NCBI GenBank assembly: GCA_003142495.1
Contig: PLMM01000269.1
Coordinates: 1,801 to 18,640, forward strand
Source: Gemmatimonadota bacterium
GTDB taxonomy: Bacteria; Gemmatimonadota; Gemmatimonadetes; Gemmatimonadales; Gemmatimonadaceae
Reading direction: 5' to 3'
Length of the DNA stretch: 16,840 bases
The position numbers and the translations under genes were made by a program. Below are positions 1 to 6,411 of the stretch, in pieces. How positions within the stretch are numbered: position 1 is the stretch's first letter; every line of letters starts with the position of its first letter. The notes under the pieces were generated by a model. That model had not been told where the DNA came from. It did no database searches and saw nothing but the letters and a program-made list of their open reading frames with translations.

Positions 1-302
1 GCCTCGGTCGCCGGCGCGAGCCCGTCTACATCCACGCCGAACACCTGTTGCGTGGTCACCGCATCGGAGATCTGCTCGCGCGGCTCCTTCGAGCTATCCG
101 TCGAGATGAGCAGCAGCATGCGACCGTCCAACGCCTTCGAGCGCTGCGACGCCGCGAACGAGATCCCGACTTTCAAAGGGGCCGCGCCATTCGACTGCTG
201 CGCCGGTGGCGGCGCGACGCGCTCGCATGACAGCAGCACGGTGGCAAGCACGATGAAGCGCGCGATGCGAGCCGGCGAGGCCCATCGGGGCAATGTGTAC
301 AC
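1..302 (-). CDS. Secreted lipoprotein, N-terminal part (esterase-like family, partial)
   Basis: Only the first 100 codons are in the window; the gene runs off the left edge. I read it from a GTG at 302 because a GGAG (309-312) sits six bases upstream, an ideal spacing. The product starts with a basic stretch (R12, R15), a hydrophobic run, and a lipobox ending LLSC with Cys26, so it should be a lipid-anchored exported protein. After a short Pro/Gln-rich linker it reads KVGISFAAS, then LLLISTD, EPREQI and FGVDVDGLAP. From memory this resembles the N-terminal beta domain that precedes putative enterochelin-esterase-like alpha/beta hydrolases, but the catalytic part is outside the window, so the enzyme call is a guess. 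The exported lipoprotein call is firm. It lies 102 bases downstream of the GGDEF/EAL gene on the same strand. Confidence 0.6.
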   Translation of the reverse strand, partial: MYTLPRWASPARIARFIVLATVLLSCERVAPPPAQQSNGAAPLKVGISFAASQRSKALDGRMLLLISTDSSKEPREQISDAVTTQQVFGVDVDGLAPATE

Positions 303-308
303 GCGTGT

Positions 309-312
309 CTCC
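309..312 (-). promoter_or_regulatory. Shine-Dalgarno GGAG deciding a GTG start
   Basis: GGAG on the minus strand, six bases before the GTG at 302. There is no ATG in this frame nearby, so this site fixes the start of the edge lipoprotein. Confidence 0.6.
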
Positions 313-330
313 GAGCTGAAGTGCGGGGCG

Positions 331-356
331 TCCGATCGTATACAAACAAGATCGGA
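331..356. repeat. Inverted repeat upstream of the edge lipoprotein
   Basis: TCCGATC (331-337) and GATCGGA (350-356) are perfect 7-base inverted arms around a 12-base AT-richer centre containing GTATAC. The site lies 29-54 bases upstream of the lipoprotein start at 302 and just downstream of the GGDEF/EAL stop. The TATAC in the centre could serve as part of a -10 box on the minus strand, which would make this a possible operator. There is no T-run after it, so a terminator is less likely. Function is inferred only. Confidence 0.3.
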
Positions 357-404
357 GCGAGCCGGGCCTATCGCAAGGAAGACTTCGTGAAGTGCGTATC
401 AGAG

Positions 405-3158
405 CTACCGATCGGCCGTAGCGCCTGCTCGTCCGACCAGGGGCGCATACGCATTGCGCAGCGCCGTCTCAATTTCCGCGGGCTCGATCGGCTTGTCGAA
501 GAAGAAGCCCTGGCCGAGCTCACAGCCGAGATCCTGCAGCCCGCTCAGCTGCTGCTTCAACTCGATCCCTTCGGCGATCGTCTGCAGCTGCAGCGTCTCG
601 CCCAGCGCGATCACCGCGCGCGCGAGCGCAGACTCCGTGTCGCCGCGCCCGACATCGTCGACGAACGACTTGTCGATCTTGAGGATGTCGATCGGGAATC
701 GCTGCAGATAGCCGAGCGATGAGTATCCCGTGCCAAAATCGTCGATCGCGAGACGAACGCCCAGCGCCTTGAGCGCGTGCAGTCGCTCGAGAATCGTCTC
801 GCTCTGCTGCATCAGCACACTCTCCGTGATCTCGAGCACGAGCTGGCGCGGATCGAGCCCGCTGTCGCTGAGCGCGCGGCGCACATCCTCGACCACGTGC
901 TCCCCCTGCAGCTGATGCCCCGAGATGTTGATCGTGAGCGTGAGCGGATGGCCCTCAGGGCGAAGCGGCTGCCAGCCCACGGCCTGACGACACGCCTCGC
1001 GCACTACCCAGCGGCCAAGCGGCACTATCAGCCCCGTCTCTTCCGCGAGCGGAATGAAGGTGAGCGGCGACATCATCCCACGCGTCGGATGATTCCAGCG
1101 GACGAGCGCCTCGACGCCGGCGATCTCGCCGGTGTGCAGGAGCACGATCGGCTGGTAGCGCAGCGTGAACTCGTTGCGCTCGATCGCGTGGCGCAGATCG
1201 GCCTCGAGCTCGAGCCGCTCCAACGCCTCAGTGTGCATGCGCGCTTCGTAGCGGCGATACTGTCCCTTCCCGCTCTGCTTCGCGATGTACATCGCCATGT
1301 CGGCGTTGCGCAGCAGATCGCTCGCCGTGTGATCCGGATCCGCGCTCGCGATGCCGATGCTCGCCGAGGCGAACACCTCTTTCCCTTCGAGATGGAAGGA
1401 ATGGCGCATCGACTCGAGCACGCGCTCGACGACGGTCATCGCGGCATCGTTGTCCGACGCATCCTCGATGAGGATCGCGAACTCATCGCCGCCGAAGCGC
1501 GCGATCGTGTCCGCGGTACGCACCGCGTGCTCCATTCGCTTCGACATCTGGATCAGCAGCATGTCGCCCTGCGCGTGGCCGAGCGAGTCGTTGACGGTCT
1601 TGAAGTTGTCGAGATCGAGGAAGATCACGGCGATCGTGCGCGAGTGCCGGCGCGCGAGCGCGAGCGCGTGCGTTACGCGATCGAGAAAGAGCGCGCGGTT
1701 GGCGAGCCCCGTGAGCGTGTCGTGAAATGCCTGGTGCGTCAGCTCGGCCTGCAGCGCCTTTCGCTCGCTAATGTCACGCGTGTTGAGCACGATCCCGCGA
1801 ACCGTGGGCTCGTCGAGCAGATTGGTGCCGATCACCTCGACGTCGCGCCAGCCGCCATCGCGATGACGAATGCGCCACTCCGCCGGCGTGGTGACGGCGC
1901 CGCGCGGGAGCACGGACATGAAAAAGCTGAGCGTGCGCGGCACGTCATCCGGATGCACGAGCTCCGCGAGCCGCTTCCCCTCGAGCTCACTCGGCAAGTG
2001 CCCGAAGATCTGCGCGATGGTGGGGCTCACGTAGCGCATGACGGTGTCGGGATCGACGATCGTGATGACGTCGGACGAGTGCCGCACGAGCGCCTCGAAG
2101 CGCGCCTCGTTCTCGCGCTTGGACTGCTCGGAGAGCAGGCGCACGTTCTCGCGCACGGCCGCGATCTGGCGCACGACGACGAGCGCCGTGATCAGGATGC
2201 CGCCGATCGCGAGCACGCTCATCGGCTCGGGCCAGGTGCGCACGGCGACGACGCCGAGCAGCGCGTAGCTGAGCACAACGCCCATGTACGGCAGATACGT
2301 GAAGGGCTGCGAGCGCGCGTTGCCGTCCGTCTCGTCGATGATGATCGGCGGCTTCCAATAGTAGCGCGCCAGTCCGGTCGTGATGACGATGTAGGAGACG
2401 ACGTACGTCACATCCGTCCACGTCACCTTTCCCCACCCTTCCTGCAGAATCGTCAGATCGTTTGCGAGATCGGACAGGAGATAGAGCACCAGTCCGGCGA
2501 GGAGCACCGTGGACGCGGCGCCCGACTCCTGCGTCGGCCGCCGAAGGAAAACGGTGACGACGCCGAGGAGCAGCAGCATCGACGCGATCGGATAGGCCAG
2601 ACCGAAGAAGGTGCCGGAGAAGCCGTCGAGCTCGTAGGTGCGGGTGGGGATGATGACGAGATACCAGATCGCCAATCCACCGGCGACGATCACCGTTGCC
2701 GCGTCGAGCAGGAACTTCCGATATTCGTTCGAGACGCGCCGCGCGAGCGGGAACGACAGGAGCCCCGCGAGCCCGAGCACGTAGAGGCCGAAGTACAGGA
2801 TGTTCGTCCAGGCGGAGAGCGGGTTGCCGTTCTCGTAGAATTTGATACGGAACGCGGTGACGTTACCGAGCAGCACACTCGTGAACGCGAGTCCAATGAG
2901 CAGCAGCGCGCGGCGAATGCGGGCGTCGGTGTCGGGACGACGGCTGGCGCGCAGGGCGAGCACGGCGGCGCCAAAGTTCATGGGGATGAACGCGAGGGCG
3001 TGCACTACGTGTGCCCATGTGCTGTTCCCCGCGCCGCTCATGAGCCACAGGTAGACGAGGGCGTAGGCCGCGATCAGGAGCGGGAGTGCGTTACCCCAAT
3101 CCGCTACCCACGCGCGTAGTCGGGGGTTCGCGCGTGTGGCGCTGTCGTTCGATTGCAT
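405..3158 (-). CDS. Membrane PAS-GGDEF-EAL cyclic-di-GMP synthase/phosphodiesterase
   Basis: A 917-residue protein with both cyclic-di-GMP domains. About ten hydrophobic segments occupy residues 23-331 and form a membrane sensor I cannot assign to a named MASE type. A PAS domain follows at about 350-465 (contains HSSDVITIVDPD, ends near NTRDISERK). The diguanylate cyclase domain (about 475-640) has an intact RFGGDEF signature, GGDEF at 556-560, and a possible product-inhibition I-site RTAD at 547-550. The EAL domain (about 655-905) keeps EAL 683-685, N744, E776, D806-D807 in IDDFGTG, K827, E863 and Q883, so the phosphodiesterase site also looks complete. With both sites intact the protein may be bifunctional, with membrane and PAS signals choosing the direction. 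The ATG start at 3158 lacks a clear Shine-Dalgarno but gives a sensible N-terminus ahead of the first helix. It is probably a single gene: 102 bases precede the next minus gene and a hairpin separates it from the gene upstream. Confidence 0.95.
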   Translation of the reverse strand: MQSNDSATRANPRLRAWVADWGNALPLLIAAYALVYLWLMSGAGNSTWAHVVHALAFIPMNFGAAVLALRASRRPDTDARIRRALLLIGLAFTSVLLGNVTAFRIKFYENGNPLSAWTNILYFGLYVLGLAGLLSFPLARRVSNEYRKFLLDAATVIVAGGLAIWYLVIIPTRTYELDGFSGTFFGLAYPIASMLLLLGVVTVFLRRPTQESGAASTVLLAGLVLYLLSDLANDLTILQEGWGKVTWTDVTYVVSYIVITTGLARYYWKPPIIIDETDGNARSQPFTYLPYMGVVLSYALLGVVAVRTWPEPMSVLAIGGILITALVVVRQIAAVRENVRLLSEQSKRENEARFEALVRHSSDVITIVDPDTVMRYVSPTIAQIFGHLPSELEGKRLAELVHPDDVPRTLSFFMSVLPRGAVTTPAEWRIRHRDGGWRDVEVIGTNLLDEPTVRGIVLNTRDISERKALQAELTHQAFHDTLTGLANRALFLDRVTHALALARRHSRTIAVIFLDLDNFKTVNDSLGHAQGDMLLIQMSKRMEHAVRTADTIARFGGDEFAILIEDASDNDAAMTVVERVLESMRHSFHLEGKEVFASASIGIASADPDHTASDLLRNADMAMYIAKQSGKGQYRRYEARMHTEALERLELEADLRHAIERNEFTLRYQPIVLLHTGEIAGVEALVRWNHPTRGMMSPLTFIPLAEETGLIVPLGRWVVREACRQAVGWQPLRPEGHPLTLTINISGHQLQGEHVVEDVRRALSDSGLDPRQLVLEITESVLMQQSETILERLHALKALGVRLAIDDFGTGYSSLGYLQRFPIDILKIDKSFVDDVGRGDTESALARAVIALGETLQLQTIAEGIELKQQLSGLQDLGCELGQGFFFDKPIEPAEIETALRNAYAPLVGRAGATADR

Positions 3159-3245
3159 GCTCTAGAGACGCGACTGACGGGACATCGTTTCGACGCCGAG
3201 CTCCGATCAGGAGAGTTCTTTAGCCCGATTCAGAGGACGAAATGA

Positions 3246-3278
3246 CCCGAGCCGGCCCAGGTAGCGGGCCGGCTCGGG
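3246..3278 (-). terminator. Strong hairpin, likely terminator of the Yip1-family gene
   Basis: CCCGAGCCGGCCC (3246-3258) and its exact complement (3266-3278) form a perfect 13-bp GC-rich stem with a 7-base loop. It lies 22 bases past the stop of the minus-strand Yip1-family gene and about 90 bases before the start of the GGDEF/EAL gene. On the minus strand the stem is followed by TCATTTCG, only a weak T-run, so termination may be factor-assisted or inefficient. Confidence 0.6.
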
Positions 3279-3300
3279 GAACACGTGTATTAGAGGCGCT

Positions 3301-3918
3301 TTAGGGGCGGTATGGCGACCCGCCGCTCATCGCGCCCATGCCGTAGCCGAAGCCAAGCATGCGCACGATGTAGAAGATCACGAACATCACGACAAAGGTG
3401 ACGAGGACGACTACCACCGTGTAGCCAAGGGCTTTCTCTGCGGGCGCCTTCATGAGCACCGGGAGCCCGAGATAGAGCAGGTAGAGGCTGTAGAGTGCGA
3501 AGATCAGCGCGATGATTCCGAGCGCGGGAATGAGCGAGAATATCCCGCCGACCCACGCGGCCGTGTACGCGTAGGCAACGACCTTGAGCGCCTGGATCGG
3601 ATTCTTGGTACCGCCGAAGGAGGGCGCGAGCGCATCTACGATGAGAGCGACGATGTAGATCGCGACGAGGCCCAGCACGTACGTCACGGCGGCGTTCGTG
3701 ATCGCGCTGACGAACGGAGTCTTGTAGCTGCCCCCGACGAAGGGGATACTGATTCCGATCAGCGCCATGCCGACCGCCTGGCAGATGGCGGGAATGGCGG
3801 ACAGCGGCGCGATATAGCCAGCATACAGCGAGCTGACGGTCGCCGGCTCCGCATCGATCACCTGCCACTCTGCGCGCGGTGACAGAAGTATATTTTTTAC
3901 GCGATCGACCAGGGCCAT
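3301..3918 (-). CDS. Yip1-family integral membrane protein
   Basis: A 205-residue protein with about five membrane segments (roughly 30-55, 68-97, 110-128, 130-153 and 165-187) and a short Gly-rich tail. The N-terminus, an amphipathic stretch with NILLSPRAEW just before the first helix, is the usual opening of bacterial Yip1-domain (PF04893) proteins, and the helix pattern and length fit that family. Its bacterial function is not established; eukaryotic relatives work in membrane trafficking. The ATG at 3918 is supported by GGAG at 3925-3928, six bases upstream. It sits alone between two gaps (163 bases upstream, 142 downstream), and the downstream hairpin suggests its own transcript. Family call firm; no role can be assigned from context. 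Confidence 0.85.
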   Translation of the reverse strand: MALVDRVKNILLSPRAEWQVIDAEPATVSSLYAGYIAPLSAIPAICQAVGMALIGISIPFVGGSYKTPFVSAITNAAVTYVLGLVAIYIVALIVDALAPSFGGTKNPIQALKVVAYAYTAAWVGGIFSLIPALGIIALIFALYSLYLLYLGLPVLMKAPAEKALGYTVVVVLVTFVVMFVIFYIVRMLGFGYGMGAMSGGSPYRP

Positions 3919-4037
3919 GGTTCGCTCCGTTGAAATGGGATGCTCGATCTTACTCGCGATAGCCGCAAGCGGAAGGTCTGCAGCTACAATAGATACGCGG
4001 CCTCGGCCCAGATCGTCTCACGCTCTTGACCCGATTC

Positions 4038-4059
4038 GGTGTCAGGAGTGCCTGTCACC
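4038..4059. repeat. REP-like imperfect palindrome downstream of the Pro-rich protein gene
   Basis: GGTGTCAGG (4038-4046) and CCTGTCACC (4051-4059) pair in 8 of 9 positions around a 4-base loop. A further partial symmetry, TGACCCGATTCGGTGTCA, overlaps its left side (4027-4044). The element sits 22 bases past the stop of the minus-strand gene at 4082. A compact palindrome with one mismatch in an intergenic gap is typical of REP-type dispersed repeats, but this window holds only one copy. A weak terminator is the alternative. Confidence 0.35.
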
Positions 4060-4081
4060 ACGCGGCCGTGCGCGGGGCGCC

Positions 4082-4846
4082 CTACTGCGTGACCGACACG
4101 CCGTCGGTGAGGCGCAGCGAGACGCGGCCACCCTGCGGAATGCACGCGCCGATGCCGATTCCCTTCGCGCTGGGCGCCGCGTTGAACTCCGTGTGCGCGG
4201 TCACGGTGCCACTGATCGGCACGGCCTTCCCAGCAACATCGATCGACACGCCCTTCGCCGTGATGAACACCGGCGCCTTCGCGGTGACGACGCTGAGAAT
4301 CACCTGCGTGCCCACGGGAAGCGAAATGCCGTTGCTGCCGCTCACGGGAGTCACGGTGGTCGTCGTGAACTTGTCGCCGTCGGCGCTGCCGTTGCTGCAG
4401 ATGCGCGATCCGCTCGCGAGCTCCAGCGTGGTGCCGGGGCCGATGGAGCCGGTCTTCGCGACGGGAGCCGGCGGCGGCGCGGGCGCCGGGGCCGGAGCGG
4501 GCGCGGGCGCCGGAGCGGGCGTTACCGCGGGGGCGGTGACCGGCGCGGGGCGGGACGTTACGGGCGCGGAGGACGGCTCTGTGCGCGTGCGCGTGGGCTC
4601 CGTGCGCGCGGGCTCCGTGCGCGCGGGCTCGCGAGAGTCGCTCGGGCGATGCGACGAGCGCTGCGAGCTCGGCGTGCTGGCCGGCGCGACGACGGGCGCC
4701 GGGGTGTTTGTCTTCGAATGAAAGACCCCCAGCTGGCTCAGCCCCGTCACCGCCGCGGTGATGGACCCCACCAGCGCGGCTGTCGCCGTGAGGTAGCCAG
4801 GTGCGGTGTGAAACCACTTCTGCTGGGGCTTTTGCTCGTCTGCCAT
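4082..4846 (-). CDS. Membrane-anchored Pro/Ala-rich protein with C-terminal beta domain
   Basis: A 254-residue protein I do not recognise by name. A short charged cytoplasmic N-terminus (1-11) is followed by one membrane helix (about 15-41), then an extracytoplasmic low-complexity linker: Ser/Arg-rich 55-72, a tandem ARTEP region (73-90) and an alternating Pro-Ala rod (98-128). The C-terminal part (about 133-254) is beta-rich, with two Cys (150, 235) that could form a disulfide. It contains phrases such as GTTLELASGSRIC and ISLPVGTQVILSV, a style seen in exported proteins built round 'by-default value' beta domains. The ATG at 4846 has AGAGG at 4855-4859, eight bases upstream, and a good promoter lies about 40 bases upstream. 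The linker probably spans cell-wall or periplasmic space. TonB and VirB10 also have Pro-rich rods after a single helix, but the C-terminus matches neither. Confidence 0.75.
   Translation of the reverse strand: MADEQKPQQKWFHTAPGYLTATAALVGSITAAVTGLSQLGVFHSKTNTPAPVVAPASTPSSQRSSHRPSDSREPARTEPARTEPTRTRTEPSSAPVTSRPAPVTAPAVTPAPAPAPAPAPAPAPPPAPVAKTGSIGPGTTLELASGSRICSNGSADGDKFTTTTVTPVSGSNGISLPVGTQVILSVVTAKAPVFITAKGVSIDVAGKAVPISGTVTAHTEFNAAPSAKGIGIGACIPQGGRVSLRLTDGVSVTQ
4479..4521. repeat. Degenerate 18-bp tandem repeat coding the Pro-Ala rod
   Basis: Units starting at 4479 and 4497 (GCGGGCGCC... and GCGGGCGCG..., both ending CCGGA), followed by a partial third unit at 4515-4521. It is read on the minus strand as alternating Pro and Ala, so its length can change by 18 bases without a frameshift. 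Confidence 0.6.
4595..4630. repeat. Exact 15-bp tandem repeat coding ARTEP
   Basis: GGGCTCCGTGCGCGC occurs at 4595-4609 and again at 4610-4624, with the first six bases repeated at 4625-4630. Each unit codes five residues (Ala-Arg-Thr-Glu-Pro) in the linker of the protein at 4082-4846. The identity at DNA level points to recent duplication. Confidence 0.7.
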
Positions 4847-4886
4847 TCGAATCGCCTCTGTGCCGGGTTCGACCTGCTCGTCCAGA

Positions 4887-4916
4887 ATTCTATGGTGCGC
4901 AAAGGGTGACTCGCAA
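4887..4916 (-). promoter_or_regulatory. Sigma70-like promoter of the Pro-rich protein gene
   Basis: On the minus strand, TTGCGA (4916-4911) and TAGAAT (4892-4887) are separated by 18 bases. The -10 box matches the consensus in five of six positions and the -35 in four of six. A start point near 4880 would leave a leader of about 34 bases before the ATG at 4846. It is the best promoter-like match I found in the window. Confidence 0.5.
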
Positions 4917-4964
4917 CGACCCCATGGCGTATCGCTCCGTACGTGACGATGCGCACAACGCCCT

Positions 4965-5610
4965 TCACTGCGGCGCCTCGCTCTCCACCTCTTCCCGCTC
5001 CGCCGTGTAATCGTCGCCGGGCGCGAGATGCTCGTGCGAATCGTTCCCCGCCTCCTCGTCGTACGTCAGCAGCAGATCGCGCAGATCCTGCTGGCGCTGC
5101 AGATGACTCATCACGTCGCCACCAATCTCGCCGGCCTCCGTCTGCCTCAATAGCTCCGCGCGCTCGGCCGCCTGCATCCGCCGCCGCAGCGCACGGAACG
5201 CCGCCGAATCGAAGCCATTGCTCGCCTGCGGCAGGTGCGTGCGCTGCGCCATGCGCCGGCGATGCTGGTACTCGAGCCGCATCTTCGCGATGACGTTTGC
5301 CGGCACCTTGCCTTCGCGCTTTATCTCCTCTAGCCGCTCGAGCGCCGCATTGGCCATCGCGACGCGCACGCTCCGCTCCTCCTTCGCCTCCTCCCCATCC
5401 GACTTCAGCCCGAGCTTGCGCACCAGCGGCGCGAGGCTGAACCCCTGCACCACCAGCGTCATGAAAATCACACCGATGGTGACGAAGATGATCAGGTCGC
5501 GCGAAGGGAATGGCGCGCCGCCATGGATCGTGAACGGCAGCGCCAGCGCGATGACGAGCGAGTCTGCGCCGCGCAGCCCGGCCCACGCGATGAAGAACGG
5601 CTTCTGCTGA
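4965..5610 (-). pseudogene. C-terminal remnant of a CPA1 Na+/H+ antiporter
   Basis: About 215 codons that match only the end of a bacterial CPA1-family Na+/H+ antiporter. Reading inward from about 5610, the frame gives KPFFIAWAGLRGADSLVIAL, the conserved WAGLRG helix of the transport domain, then SRDLIIFVTIGVIF and TLVVQGFSLAPLVRKLGL, the last membrane helix and its end. A soluble, charged, coiled tail of about 145 residues follows, as in the family. Full-length members are about 500-550 residues, so about 330-350 N-terminal residues and most membrane helices are absent. The open frame continues to 5759, but that part is not antiporter-like and is antisense to the peptidase gene. There is no ATG, GTG or TTG near the point where homology starts. 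No internal stop has appeared in the remnant, so the truncation is recent, the tail is kept for some use, or the contig is mis-joined here. Confidence 0.75.
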
Positions 5611-5658
5611 ACCCCCTCCCTTGTTGCGCTGCCGGTGACTGGATCGTTGAATGTGAGG

Positions 5659-6411
5659 ATGACCCGCCGGCGAACCCAACCTGCCCCATGGTCCCGGTGG
5701 AGTGACGAGCGCCTGCTCACGCTGCGCTTTCGGGAGCTGCACCTCTCCCAGCCCAGCACATGGGTTGTGACCTGTCATCAACAGCTGCTCGCTGAACTGG
5801 CGGACCGATCGTTGCGAGTACGTCCGCACGTGTGGCTGGCCGAAGACTGGTTCTCGCCGCGCGGCATCCCCGGAATCGCCATTCCCTTCTACCTCGCCCA
5901 CCCCCGACTCATGCAACTCGAGCGTGCTCAGATGCATTCGGTGGAAGGTGGAACGCCCGCAACGTGCATGGCAATCATGAGGCACGAGGCAGGCCACGCG
6001 ATTCAGCACGCCCATCGGCTGCATCGACGCGCGCCGTGGCGCCAGCTCTTCGGCGCGTCGAGCTCGCCGTACCCCGATCGCTATCGCCCGCGCCGGCGCA
6101 GCAACCGCTTCGTTCAGCATCTTCCCGGCTGGTACGCGCAGAGTCACCCCGATGAGGATTTCGCGGAGACATTCGCCGTCTGGCTGCGCCCCGGCTCGCG
6201 CTGGCGCACCCGCTACGCACAGTGGCCCGTCGCGCTCGAAAAGCTCGAGTACATCGATGCGCTGATGCACGACCTCGAGAATGTGCGCCCGCCGGTCACC
6301 TCGCGCGCGCGCCCCCTTTCACTCGCGCAGACCTCCCTCACCCTCGGCGAGCACTATCGCGCGCGGCAGCGCGCGGCGAGCGATGCACCGCCGGGATGGC
6401 TCACCCTGTGA
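5659..6411 (+). CDS. Putative zinc metallopeptidase (HEXXH, PF15887-like)
   Basis: A protein of about 250 residues with no signal peptide or membrane helix, so probably cytoplasmic. Counting from the ATG at 5659, HEAGH is at 109-113 (two zinc-binding His and the catalytic Glu). It is preceded by a conserved PGIAIPFYLAHPRL segment and followed by LPGWYAQSHPDEDFAETFA (about 155-173), whose Glu170 is the likely third ligand. This arrangement matches the 'putative zinc-binding metallo-peptidase' family as I remember it. No substrate is known. Start choice is uncertain: GTG 5635, TTG 5647 and GTG 5653 are in frame upstream. None has a good Shine-Dalgarno, and the conserved region begins only 10-13 residues after 5659. 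It overlaps the ATP-grasp gene by 16 bases, implying co-translation and a shared pathway. Confidence 0.8.
   Translation: MTRRRTQPAPWSRWSDERLLTLRFRELHLSQPSTWVVTCHQQLLAELADRSLRVRPHVWLAEDWFSPRGIPGIAIPFYLAHPRLMQLERAQMHSVEGGTPATCMAIMRHEAGHAIQHAHRLHRRAPWRQLFGASSSPYPDRYRPRRRSNRFVQHLPGWYAQSHPDEDFAETFAVWLRPGSRWRTRYAQWPVALEKLEYIDALMHDLENVRPPVTSRARPLSLAQTSLTLGEHYRARQRAASDAPPGWLTL

Noticed and set aside
777-3119. Long plus-strand open frame of 780 codons across the GGDEF/EAL gene
   Set aside because: It is antisense to a gene with complete conserved motifs, is extremely rich in Arg, Glu, His and Asp, and shows no domain. High GC content leaves such frames open by chance.
4082-4846. TonB or VirB10-type conjugation protein, because of the single helix and Pro-rich rod
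   Set aside because: The C-terminal domain shows neither the TonB nor the VirB10 signature, and no energising partner or type IV secretion gene is nearby.
4747-6270. Minus-strand frame of 507 codons spanning the antiporter remnant and the peptidase gene, considered as the missing antiporter N-terminus
   Set aside because: It holds no antiporter-like membrane helices, and the region upstream of 5610 is occupied by a conserved peptidase on the other strand. A frameshift therefore cannot explain the missing part.
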